A stretch of 64,000 nucleotides of DNA from Coriaria nepalensis (lineage: Eukaryota > Streptophyta > Magnoliopsida > Cucurbitales > Coriariaceae), in the NCBI GenBank assembly GCA_027186245.1, contig CP114490.1, positions 9,308,501 to 9,372,500 on the forward strand, read 5' to 3'. A program made the translations under genes and the position numbers. Of this stretch, positions 24,130 to 35,859 are shown one piece after another (position 1 is the first letter of the stretch; each line of letters opens with the position of its first letter). A model generated the notes under the pieces. It saw nothing but the letters and a program-made list of their open reading frames with translations. It had not been told where the DNA came from and searched no databases.

Positions 24130-27101
24130 GTTTGGGGTCTAATCAACATGTACATAATTCATAAATACTTCCATGTCGACCTAGACACTTTTGATGAGTA
24201 TCAGAAATCCTATTCTGCGCTGGCTTTTTATTTTGGAGTCCTTTTGACCACTTGTTGAAATTCTGAGGTCAGTGTCCCATCTTGCTGTGGAGGATTTTTC
24301 TGATTAGTTCTCATGCTTTGTTCTTAGAATGTCGGAATAGTTTTAGGATAAATTATCTAATAGATGCTGATTAATTTTGCAAATTTAGGTTTGTATTGCC
24401 GTGTTTTCAGGAAGCTGTGAAGGAAATTGGCGGGGTACTTGGGAAGTGTTGGCTGTTTCTATGTTTCTTTTGTAAATACATAGACAAGTCTTGAACCCTC
24501 CTTGGTCAACCTCTTGGGCGGGGGTTGCACATACATGTATGACATATAATATGATTTTATGGGACAAATAAACGATTAAATCGAAATAATTTACTGCTCT
24601 TCTTAATCGTAGATTCTTTATTCGGGTGCAACTTTTTTTGTATACGTTTTCAATTGGTTCCGTAAATGCATTTTGTGCCTTATATCAACTGGTTGGTTTT
24701 GTGTAGAGTATATCGGTGGCTTCTGTTGTAGGTCCTCTTAAAACCACGCTACTCTATTTATGGAAACTACACAAGAAACAAATCCAAGAAAGCTAAGAAA
24801 TTTGATTTCCAATCTGCCGCCAAAATAGGTGGTGAATCGGATTTTGGTGGCAGATCGGGAAGCACCACCGACGAAGATGGGATGCACAGCTGCCAAGCAG
24901 CATGTACGGCACTAATTACTGGCAGCACATGCTGCCTGGGCAGCCAGGCGCAGCAGCAACAAGCTGCTGTCCGTGTGCCATATGTGAGGCCCGACATATT
25001 AGCTTGCGTTCTGCAGCCAGTGTGTCAAGCGTAAGGGTGCGGTCCACTAATGTTGAAACCATAATTGTCCAAAAAATAATTTATGCTCCGGTTTTATGAA
25101 ATTTGAAGCATTGGCTTAATTTTGAAATTGTTTCGAGATTAAAACCTTGACAATCAAAATTATGTGACTTAGAAAATTTAATGTTGTAAAGTATTTGTAA
25201 AGTGGTAATTTTTTTATGGGATTAAAAACATTTAATGTGAAAATTTTAATGTTGCAAAGTGTTTATAGAGTGTTAATTGAAAATGAAATTTTTTTGAAAT
25301 ATTCAAACATTACTGGTTTAGAAACGTATAAGAATATTTAGTTTAGGAAATTGTAATTGGAATTAAAATTTTCTTATATGATTGACTCTCTTATATTGAG
25401 TGAGTTCTAAATTAGTTGAAGTTTTTCAAACACTAAATATTTTCTTATTTTGAAAGAGTTCTAAAATGTTACCGTTGAATATATGCTAGCTCGAGTCCAT
25501 GAACCGTGAATATGACTAGTTTGATTAATTGTTAATTATGCTAATTGAACCTAAAGTATGTTTTGATAAACACATAATAAACATTATGATACATTGGATT
25601 TAATTGATGGATATTGTATGTGTTGAATAAGTAAGTGATTTATACATGTATGTTAGATATAGTACATACATTATTATTTTGATATTGAATTCACGTCATA
25701 TTGTAATGCATGATGATAATGTATGTATGAGGATATCATGATGATATTTTTTATTTATCAAATCTCTTCTTGATTATATTAATCTTATAAATTACATAAG
25801 ACTATCTTAAGTAGTATCTTCCAACCGTTACAATAAACTTCAGATTAATAAATTATTTAATTGGCTATAGATACATAAGGATTAATGAGTAATTAATCTA
25901 TGAGTTCATTTGTTATTTAATGCATGAGATCTATGTGACCACATTACATGCCTATATTCAGCTATGAACATATAGGGAAGGGAGTATAAGATCAAATAAG
26001 TGTTTCACTATAATGTTTTAGGTAGAGCTTAACTAGGGGACGTGGTTGGTTGCGGACATGTGGAACCATGATGTCTTAGAAGAAAGTAAAGAAATTACAT
26101 ATGATGCAATTGAAAATTTTTTTCTGCTACCTTGAATGTCTATTGTGTTGGTTACGGACTTGTGTGACCATAATATTTGATGTTAGGGTTCTTTACCAAT
26201 AAGGAAAAAAAAAAATTCCTCATAAAAAGATAATGTGGATTGTAATAAAATAATGGAAGCTTACTAAAATTAAAAACACTTTTAATTTTAGTAATTGATA
26301 TGATTTACGAAATTACTTATGTTATTGTTTGTTACTCTTTTATGTGAAAGCATAAACTGACGAATAGTTCGTTGAACTCGATTCTTGAACATAAAAATTA
26401 ATTAAGAGTAACTTAAAAAGTTGAGAAAGATAATTGAGAATTTTTCTGAGACACCTTGCAAAAGTCTTGAATCATAGGATCATGATCATTCTTTGAGAAA
26501 GAGCTACTATCGAATAGAAAGTCACTTAGGACAAAGTGTTATCCCAAGATGATAGACATAATGCCCTATACTTGTATCCATATCAAAGAGCTTCAAAAGA
26601 AATATACTATTCTTGATATTTTTCAAATATTTATATCCTTGAACCAGTTTGACTTCACTTTTGGAGGGGGTGAGTTTTTGGCCCCTTTCTTTTTAAATTT
26701 TAAGAAAATTACAATACTCAAATATGTTTCTAAACTTGATCCAAATACTTACGTTACTGAAAAGTGCAAATATACTCCAAATTTATGCTAAATCTCTTTA
26801 AATATCAAAAATTCATTTCACCAAATTTACCAGTACTCATGTTTGATAAAAGAAAATGTATGTGAAATTTCTTAGTAGGCATATTCTATCGCATATGTTA
26901 AGATTATATCAAGTAGTACATCAACACTCAAATAGTACACATGTCAAACTAAGTCAATCTTTTGTGAATCTATTACACAATCAGTCCTTTATTCTCTTTA
27001 TACATCACAACTATGCTGCACAAAAATTGCACATAATAGAAAGTACAAAAAATATTAAAAAGCAAAAACAACCATAGTAAATTAAAACAAATCTCAGGAA
27101 C
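24130..27101. other. Intergenic between UPL3 and G6PD (tail to tail)
   Basis: The two genes converge. Apart from the likely UPL3 3' UTR (to about 24590) and a GC-rich island at 24770-25040, the stretch is AT-rich. It shows possible retroelement wording at about 25550-26540, but no domain could be read. Confidence 0.4.
24770..25040. other. GC-rich island with short palindrome
   Basis: About 270 bp are clearly richer in G+C than the surrounding DNA. They contain many CAGC/GCTG words and a perfect 7-bp inverted repeat with a 2-nt loop, GGCAGCA-CA-TGCTGCC, at 24921-24936. One plus-strand frame is open for most of it, with clustered Cys and Gln, but no start or splice context supports a gene. Confidence 0.35.
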
Positions 27102-30100
27102 TCATAAGTCATCGTACCCAAAATCTCTCCAACGAACATTGTGCTTAGCTGCAAGATAATGAACACCAACGGGTCCGGTAGAGCCATAGGAGTAGAGCTC
27201 CGGAGAAACTTTCTTTTTTTCAAGCTGGTTCAACAATGGAGTCAATACTTGCCAAGCAGCATCAAGTTCATCACTTCTTGTGAACAATCTCCTCTCCCCT
27301 TCTAAAGCATCTAACAGTAGCCTCTCATATGCGTCCGGTATCTCTCCAGGGTATCTTCATGAATACAAAGCTCGTCCAATTATATCAATAACTACGACAA
27401 TGTTTGAATCATAATTTATTGTCGTTACCCGCCCTAGCCTGGCCTAATATCATAAATTTACCCCCACTTTCGTTAGCTGTTGTGAGATTTATCTATATAT
27501 TTTTAATTATCTACTTTTTTCCACCCTTATCTTCGCCTGCTACTTTTTGGCTTGGTAATAATATATACCTCATCCTTATTTTTTGCTTGGAAATTTATCT
27601 CCCAAAAAGTGTTTGCTTATGTAAAATTTACCCTATATTTTTGCATAACCTAATAAAATTTTCTAGATCTGCCCCCTGATGATGTATATAAGTATAATCC
27701 GTTTGTAGAAATGGTATTTATTTAAACTGCAGTTTCACATGCTAAAGGAAAGAGTATTGATTTCTTCGTTCCTTACCTTGCTTTGTAGAGCAGATTAAGA
27801 TCACTATGATCCAATCTCATTCCCAAACCAGGGACCTTGTTATTAATCTTCAAATAAATAGCTTCATCGGGTTGAACCCGTATGACTAGCTCATTTGCTG
27901 CCTTATCTAATCCAGTTCCAAACTTACGGTTAAACAAGTTGCCCGGAACATCTCTGAACTGTACTCTGATTTCCGCTCTGGAAAAAAGATAAAAATAAAA
28001 ATAAGCTTCATAAGGAACAATTAATTATATGTTAATTTCAGATTCAGAAGGATTTCTAGTTTTCTACTCGTTTGATTGGAGAGCCTTTCCAGCAATAATC
28101 AAGAAGGGAACTCCATCCCATCGAGCATTATTAATAAAGAGAGTCGCTGCTGCAAAAGTTGGTGTCAGGCTATCTGGTGAAACTTCTGGGTCATCCATGT
28201 ATGAAGGATATTTCATATCACCCTCATGACAACCTTTGTATTGACCCACCACAACATCTTCAAGCCTAACCGGACTTATTGATCGTAAAACCTTAACCTA
28301 ATAAAACAAACAGAAATTAAAAAAAGAAAACAAGCTCATTGTTAAGAACTTGATCGTGCGCTTTTTCTTGAAATGGGAGATGTTTTTTGGATTAGGTAGT
28401 GACAATCTGATCTATGAAAAATCAATAGGAGTAGTGAAGTCAGATGTGACATGTTGTGACTAAAGGTCTACGTGTTTTAGGCCTGTCTAGAGAGTGCCTA
28501 GAAATGAAGTCTTTTAAACAAGATGAGAAACTTCATAATAATCTTTTTACACAACCTTTTCGTTCCTTATGTCCTCAGCATCTAAGCTTACGGGCGTCTC
28601 CATTGCGAAAAGAGCTAGTATTTGCAGGAGATGGTTATGCATTATATCCCTAATGATCCCATAATTATCAAAGTATCTGGAGGAAAAAAAAAAAAAAATT
28701 ACCAAGTCAATCAAATCTATTGATAAAATGACCAATATCAAACAAATAAGTAATCTATGAAGAATATATTGGATCAACCTCCCACATCCTTGTGTTCCAA
28801 AATCCTCAGAAAAAATCATTTGCACATTCTGGATATAGTTTCTTGACCATAGAGGCTCGAAAACTAGATTTGAGAAACGAAGTATCAAGAGATTTTCCAC
28901 AAGCTCCTCACCTAGATGGTGGTCAATTCTGCATAAGAATTGGCCACGGTCAATCAGTTTACCCAAACTCCAGTTCACAAAACTAGATTTAAGTGAATCC
29001 TTAAAGGAAAGATAAAACGGTGGAATATACCGGAATATTTGATCCTCGGATAGATACTTCTTTAAGTCTTTTGTCAGCTCTTTGGATGAATCTGTGTCCC
29101 TACCAAATGGTTTTTCGATAATAACTCGAGTCCATCCTTTTTCTGAAGAGGCTCGGTTTTTAACACACCTTGCTACATTTACAAACATATCGGCTGGTAC
29201 TGCTGTGTAAAATAGCCTATTTGCTTTTCTTCCAATCTGAGGAAAAAATATATATATTTTTGTGGTTAAAGTGATAATTTTTTTTATTTTCAAGAGTTCA
29301 AATTAAACATTATTGAAATTTACTGAGTACACTATTATTACCTCTTTTTCCTTGAGCTTGTTTTCTAACCCTAGGAAATGCTCCTCAGAGCTGTATTGAC
29401 CCGAATGGTAAAACAATCTTTGAAGGAACTGTTCCATTTTCTCATTACAGTTTTCTCTGAAAAATCCCAAAAGAAAATCAGATCAGATTACGAAAGTGAA
29501 AATCCCACTTGGGTGGAAAAAAGATTATGGAAAAGGACCTCTCATCAACTCTACAAGTAAGCGTTTGACTAATCATCATCCTCAACTCTTCATCTGTCAT
29601 TATACTCCGCCCATATCCAAATATAGTAAAACTCTACAAAAAATATTTGAAAAGGAAAAGAGGAAAATAAATAAAATAAATAAGTCACAAACCATGTAGT
29701 AATCGAAAAGCACTAAAGAGTATATCTGTATTTTTATATTGAATTTATGTAGAATGGGACCTTGGGTAAACGATTTCCATAAAAAAGAGCAAATAGCGCT
29801 GGAAAAATTTTCCTTCGAGCAAGATCTCCTGAAGCTCCGACAACAATTATGCTAAGAGTTGACTCTGTCTTCTCTGTTTCTAGGAAAGGGCTATTCCTTT
29901 CTTCATTGGGAAGTAGAACATGTTTTCTGACCAGAGAATCAGAAAGTGCATCTACAGAAAATGAAAAGTTAACTCAATTTAGAAACAAAAGAATAATACC
30001 AAAAACAAAACCATGATTTTGGAAATGGGGTCAAGAAAGGTGATTGTAATCCATAATTGAGCACATAATGTAGGTTTTGTAGTTTCTAGTCTTCAAGGAG

Positions 30101-30725
30101 AAGTTAATTTCGTTCTTTCATTAATATTGATAATATTATATCCCACGTCTGAAACGGAACTCTTAGGAAACTAGTATATAAGAAAGACAGCCAACTCCTC
30201 TCATTTCCAATTAACTATAGGAACATAAACTTTTCTTTCTACAAACTGAAGTTTAGACAAAACTGTGTTTTTAGAGTAGGATAATTTGGACTAACTGTCA
30301 AATAATTGCAGTTTTGAGGATCCAAGCCAAATGAACTCAACAAAATTCTTAACCACTTTCTTTCTAGAAATAGCCAAGCTTATTGGGGGCTGCGAGTTCT
30401 TTTTCAATTTCCATCTAATAGTTTGCTAAAGAAAGTGGTTGAGACATTTCCTCGAACAGTTTAACTACATATATCAAACAAACCTAAAACTGAAAGAGAA
30501 AACATGTTAAATCCAAAATTAACTACAGAACTCACCAGTTTGCACAGATTGCCGCAAATTCGAAGCCTTCAGCTCAAATTGTATTTTCTGATCTGATCTT
30601 GATTTGTTGTTACTAACCCAAATCCTGAAAAACTTTGTCGCTGGCATCATCTTGTCATTAAACGAAGATGAAGTTGAAGATGATGATGAAGGAGAAGAAC
30701 AAGGGCTCAAACGTAGCAGAGCCAT
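27102..30725 (-). CDS. Plastid-type glucose-6-phosphate 1-dehydrogenase with altered active-site motif
   Basis: Ten exons join to 1752 nt, 583 aa: 30536-30725, 29761-29951, 29539-29633, 29342-29456, 29031-29236, 28779-28928, 28556-28676, 28068-28297, 27777-27977, 27102-27354. The Ser-rich N-terminus ([20 protein letters not shown]) looks like a transit peptide. The Rossmann motif GASGDLA, EKPFG and the catalytic-His helix [10 protein letters not shown] are intact. The Cys pair C-x7-C (TCRVDERENC), which I take to be the thioredoxin-sensitive pair of plastid G6PDs, is also intact. The normally invariant RIDHYLGKE reads RIDHHLGEE, losing the substrate-binding Lys. In the GKAL loop the usual K-R before AEIR is N-E. 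The family makes 6-phosphogluconolactone and NADPH at the head of the oxidative pentose phosphate pathway. The frame is open throughout, so the gene looks alive, but its enzyme activity is doubtful; a regulatory or hetero-oligomer role is an inference. Confidence 0.93.
28929..29030 (-). other. Stop-free 102-nt intron (34 codons) before the active-site motif
   Basis: G6PD intron 5 is 102 nt, a multiple of three, and has no stop in the coding frame. Its retention would insert 34 residues directly before RIDH. Standard GT-AG ends (ATTCCG|GTATAT and ATGCAG|AATT) and family conservation indicate it is normally spliced. Confidence 0.7.
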
Positions 30726-31008
30726 GGAAGTTACTCGCTCAATAAGTAATCACAATCAATGAACCATGAAATGATGAAAACCAAGATGATATTGATCTTG
30801 TAGAATTGCCGTTCTAGGGAGACAAATGAAATGTCGAACAAGTTGGCCATCTCTTTTATGTCCACCATTGTCGCAAAGATCTTGACTTTCAGATGGATTA
30901 TTAGGCGCAGAGGAGCCAGAAACTAAACGTACCTACCTTCTTATTCCTTGCTTTTGCTCAGATTCTCTCTCTTTACATAGAACTTAGAGTTGAAGCTCTG
31001 ACTTTCGG

Positions 31009-31098
31009 ATGGCTCTCTCCCCCTCAGACAGACTGCTGGATAAGCTGGCCACAAGTTTTCCAAAAGCTGTTACTTCGGAAATAGTTGGTGATGTAACG
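31009..31098 (+). pseudogene. Possible orphan first exon, head to head with G6PD
   Basis: A Met-initiated stretch of 30 codons (MALSPSDRLLDKLATSFPKA and ten more) has a coding-like composition and stops at a GT after ACG. It lies 283 bp from the G6PD start in divergent orientation. No matching downstream exon was found before 32105; the following DNA is repeat-like. It may be the first exon of a gene whose remainder has been lost. I do not recognise the family. Confidence 0.35.
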
Positions 31099-32105
31099 GT
31101 ATATTTGTCTTTTATCTTTCGTTAAATTTATCTTTTTCACCCATCTAGTTATATATTTATCCCTTTATAGTCCTTGAACTTTAACTTGAATCAACTAAGT
31201 CCTTAAGGTCTTACCTTTGTCACGTTTTAGATTTTTCATCCTTGATGTCATTACGAAAAATATGAAAGTACTAAAATATTATACTTTTACTTTTATCCTT
31301 CCAAACTAATCTCCTTCTCTTATCATTCATATCAACTTTACTATTATTGACGATTTTACTTAATGTCTCTCTCATTTACAATAATTTGCATACCAACACT
31401 TAATGATCTAGATTTCTGAAACTTATAAAAGTATGTGTTTAGCTTAAATTTGGATGACTTCGATCAGATTCAAAATCTAAATGGTATATGAATTAGAGTT
31501 CTAGACATATGAATTCTAGATTGAACTAGATTTTGAATTTAAATTTATTCAAGATTGGAACACGATCAAGATTTGAATCCTAGATTTGAGAAAGAAAGGG
31601 AGAAAATGCAACTAATAATAGTAGTGGACCTTATTATTCAAAATTATATAATATGGCTTCTTCTTTTTTTACCCCAAAGACGAAATATGATTTTTTTAAC
31701 AAACTTGAGGAACGATTTTGATCATGGTATGTTGTAATTTTCCTCTCTCTCTCTCTCTCTCTCTCGGTGGCAGAAAGATAGAATCAATTACATTTACTGA
31801 GAGGTCAACCGGAGAGTGGGCATTGAAAGCATCATGAAAAGTCCAATTCCAAAAGAAGTGTGATAGGCCGATGTGAATCTGGATCCAAAGGAAGTGGTTC
31901 GGCTTTACTAATTAACTATGCAATTTTATTTTTTTTCTTATTTGATTTGGTACTACTTGCCAAAAAACAACAAGCACGCCGACTTTTATTACATAGATAT
32001 ATATATTTGGACAAAACTTTTTGATAAAAACACTCCCGACATCACGAATGTTGATATGCACTTTTATCATAACTGTTGGGTAAATACTTCTCGATCTCGA
32101 GTATA
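31099..32105. other. Intergenic, repeat-like, CT microsatellite
   Basis: AT-rich DNA with a (CT)n tract at 31743-31765. The wording at about 31140-31260 is like that of common plant non-autonomous repeats. No gene was seen. Confidence 0.4.
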
Positions 32106-33946
32106 TTACCAATTTCCTCCAAAAATAGGAGTGAAAAAGAAAATGTCACCGAGCCTATCATTACTAGGGGAATTGCCTCCATATACCAGCAGGCCTAATT
32201 TGCCATTCAAATAGCCTGCTGCGAAAGCACACCATCCACGCGGCCCAGGATGATTATCCACCTCAGGCCCATCTTGCAATTTCTTCCACACCAATGTCTC
32301 CGTATCCAAGACATAATTCTCACTGCTAAATTTCCCTGCACCCAAGTGACCCAAATCACTAGGGTCCACTTCACCACCATAAATTATTATATACTTTCCA
32401 ATCGTCACCGTTGAAAACACACTACGGGCCGTTGGTTTCTCACCTGTAGTCTCTACTTGAGCCCACTCTTGTTGGGCCAGATCAAAGTAGTGCACGTCAT
32501 CCGCTTCCACGCCAGCAAACCCATATACAACCCAGATCTTCCCTTGGGCCACAGACAGCCCAGGCCCACCTCTTCCCTTCAATTTCTCCCCTGCCGATGG
32601 GTATTGGATCCATTTTTGGTCCACAACATCATAAGCCCATAAATCATTAAGCCGGCCGGTATTTCCACAACCGCCGAAAATGTAGACATGGCGGTCATCA
32701 GCGGTGGTAGAATGGTAGCTCCTATGAGGTGGACCCACATCCATGCTTGATAGCAAGCTCCACTTGTTTGTTATTGTGTCGAACGAGTAGAATTCGTTAA
32801 GTTCTTTGTGTTCGCTATCTCTGCCTCCAAACACGTAAATACTCTGTCCGATAGTAGCCATTGTGACACCAACACGTGGAGGTGGGACATTCCCGGACAC
32901 ATCAGCTATGGACCAAGTCAACTTCTCGAGGTCAAAGATGTGGAGCTTGTTGTCGACTGGGACACGTGGCACGAATTCACCACCGAACACATAGGCCTTT
33001 TGTCCCACTAGGGTGATTGCATGTGAACTTCTTGATCCAGGCCCAATTCCATTTTGATCAATCTATCCAGAATTTTTAACTATATCTTGATTAATTAACT
33101 GTTAAAAAGAATCAACCCCTTAAACTTTAGATAAACTAGGAATTACCCCCCTCGACCTTTTAAATCAAAAGCTAATCCATAATAGTTTGTAAGGTTAAAA
33201 TATTAAATAAAAAAAATTAATCAAAGGGGTTAAAATAAAAATAATAAATATTCCCAAAATGTTTAAATATAATTTTCTGACATGGCATGCTGATTGAGCA
33301 TGCCGCCATGTCATTATTTTTAATAAAATATAGGAAATATGTAAAAATGGGGGTTGGTTCTTGTTTTATAAAAAGTTTAAGGGGGGGGTTATCTTTTGGT
33401 TTAAAAAGCTGAGACCTGAGGGGGGTAATTTCCAGTTTCTCTAAAGTTTTAGTGGGTTAGTAGAGGCTATAATTACCTAAAGGCTCATGGATTTTTCATG
33501 CTACTAAGATTAACAAAAAAAAAAAAAAAAAAAAAGGCTAGAATAAAACAAGTACAGATAAAGTTGAAGCTGGCACGCACTCATGTTGTCATGTTAACAT
33601 TTAAGGAGGCATCATAAAATAAACTTAAGGGTCAAAAGTGTAAATTCTAAGAGAAGCCATAGAAACCTAAATCAACCTTCGTCCGATTAAAATTCCGATC
33701 AAAACTTGATGGGGCCAAAGAATATTTTTCATTGAAAAAGAGGAATCAGAAGATCAAGCTTAATGCTTCAGGTAATTCAAAAAAATCTAGTTTAGAAAAA
33801 TAGCAGAAGACAATATTAATGCAAGTGAGCAAACAAGTGAAGAATCAGATTGATTAACCAAGAAAATATGATGGCAAAAAAGTATAGGACGTTAAGGAAC
33901 AGAAGAGATAAATTACCTTGACCCATTTACCTTGTAACAGAGCCAT
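32106..33946 (-). CDS. Kelch-repeat beta-propeller protein (AT3G07720-like)
   Basis: Two exons, 33917-33946 (10 codons, MALLQGKWVK) and 32106-33062, encode 328 aa, the usual length of this family. At least five Kelch blades are visible, each with the GG doublet followed by Tyr/Trp spacing: VFGGEFVPRVP, VFGGRDS, IFGGCGNTGRLNDLW, YGGEVDPSDLGHLGAG, VYGGNSPSNDRLGDIFFFTP. The C-terminus reads FTPIFGGNW before TAA. No signal or transit peptide is evident, so it is probably cytosolic. Relatives in Brassicales include nitrile-specifier proteins of glucosinolate breakdown, but the AT3G07720-type Kelch proteins occur widely, and the glucosinolate role should not be carried over. The intron is 854 bp and carries a MITE. 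Confidence 0.93.
33123..33448. mobile_element. MITE with terminal inverted repeats and TTA target duplication
   Basis: The left end AACTTTAGATAAACTAGGAA, continuing into TTACCCCCCTC, is mirrored at the right end by GAGGGGGGTAATTTCCAGT followed by TTCTCTAAAGTT. Both ends are flanked by TTA (33120-33122 and 33449-33451). At 326 bp, non-coding and with a 3-bp TTA duplication, it fits a Tourist/PIF-Harbinger-type MITE by its duplication, although the terminal bases are not the classic GGG/GGC. It sits inside the Kelch gene intron. Confidence 0.75.
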
Positions 33947-34740
33947 GGCCTGAAGTTTTACTTATTTCTCCGATACGAAACTGCTTTTGTGTTCTCATTT
34001 CTCATTACTTTGTGGTTTTATAGAAGATTCTAGACAAATTATTGGGGCCACATTTACTTCTAGAATAGCCCATATTTTTTGTTGAATTTGCAAGCATGCC
34101 ACTGTATCTTTTTTTATTTTTGTTTTAAAAAAAATAACAATTGAAACAACTAAAATCCAATTTAGATTGACATTTGAAACCTTATCTTCATGTCTTATGT
34201 TATGCACGCATGATTCATGATGTCGCACGCGTAAGCAAATTAGTGAGCCACGTCAGAATCAACAAATTATTTATGTAAATCGTACATAGGTGGGCCCATT
34301 AAACAATTTTCATATGAGTATTGAGATATACATTAGTTTTATAATATGAAAATAATATTATATTAGGTAGGATAAATTTTATAAATAAAATTATAGAAAT
34401 AATATATGAATTATATGTATATATAAAAATTCTTAATAATTAATCACCAACTTTATTTTTTCTTGTCATATTTAATATTTAAACTAACTTAAATAATTAC
34501 AATATATTAATAATTAATCTATTTAAAAAGGGTTAAAATTTGTCATTTTAATATTATAGGGAGAATAATAAAATATTGGTGATTCAGTGGGCTTCTAAAT
34601 TCAATTTAAAAGAAGAAACCAAGCAATAAAGGCTAAAGGAATAGGCATAGTGATCTTAAAATTTAAGAATAAATGTATTAGCGAATCCGTTCATCGATAA
34701 TAGATGTTCTACATTTGATAGGAATCAATAATTAGATTTA

Positions 34741-34771
<31 letters not shown>

Positions 34772-35850
34772 GTTTAGATCATTGTTGATATCAGAAAATA
34801 TATATATATTGAGAAGAAAACAAAATTTAAAAATTAAAATACAACTCCATATCACTTTCAAACTAAAGCATGCAATGAGCCATGTTTCATGTAGGTTTAT
34901 GAGTCATGAGCCTTAAAGTATTTAGTATATATACTAATATTTTTAATGTTTTTAGGGAGAATTATTATTGGAGTTGATGCTCCCATTTCATGCTTTGTTT
35001 TTTTATGCTTTGTTTTATGGTAATATATGATGAGTAGGTGGTTGGTAATATGTGAGTCTTTAATATATATATGTAGTTTATACCAACAAATATCAAGATT
35101 TTTGGTATGATTAGAATGTTTATCACTATATCAAAGTTCTCCTTAGGTTGAGGAAAGAAAACTCGAATGGGCTCTCCACTAATAAGTAGCTTTGGTTTAT
35201 AGAAAGTAGGGGAACGGAAAATATCTTATGATTTAAAAAATAATAATAATAATATTTAAGAGGTTTGATCCAATTAAAAATTTATTTGCAAGTGTAATTC
35301 CTCTCTTATTTTTTTTTTCTTAATTTTAATTTATATGAAATGTATAAAAAGAAATAAAAAACGTTAATGAATTTTCAAAGAAAAAAAATTGTTTTTTTTT
35401 TCTTTTCCACAATCATGTGATCATTATTCTTAAAAAAAAATTAGAAACTAAACTGAAACTCCTTCATTTACTTATTCTTATTGCATTTTTTATCTTGGTC
35501 ATTTATTTTTGATCATCCTTTTCGTTTCTTCATCGTTTGGATTTGTAAAGAAATTCAATTTCAATTAGCATCCTCATCTTCGATTTGTCACTTTTAATCC
35601 ATTTTTCATCACTTGTAAAATAATTTGATCTCTAATCCTCCATCTATATTCCGTTTGCAAGTTTCGTAATCAAGAATCAAAAGCTTGAGAGCCCACAAAC
35701 TGTTTGGGTAAGTTTTAAGTTTCTACACTTGATTTTAATTTTAATGGTTGATTGATAATGATAAATGAAACTTAAAGAGTTTTTATTAATTATATTGTGT
35801 TTGTATTATATTTTGGATCTTGTTTGCATTGCCCAAAATTTGAAATTTTG
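33947..35850. other. Intergenic, very AT-rich
   Basis: Upstream of the Kelch gene. It contains a long poly-T run at about 34741-34765 and numerous A/T homopolymers. No gene or transposon end was recognised. Confidence 0.4.
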
Positions 35851-35859
35851 AAATTTTGA

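Noticed and set aside
27404..27679. 91-residue plus-strand open frame
   Set aside because: It lies within a G6PD intron on the opposite strand and has intron-like composition.
28929..29030. A 34-residue insertion in the G6PD protein
   Set aside because: Consensus GT-AG ends and the restored RIDH motif show it is an intron; retained only as an observation about frame.
32106..33946. Nitrile-specifier protein of glucosinolate metabolism
   Set aside because: Only general Kelch-family similarity; nothing in the window shows a glucosinolate-producing plant, so the function was not assigned.
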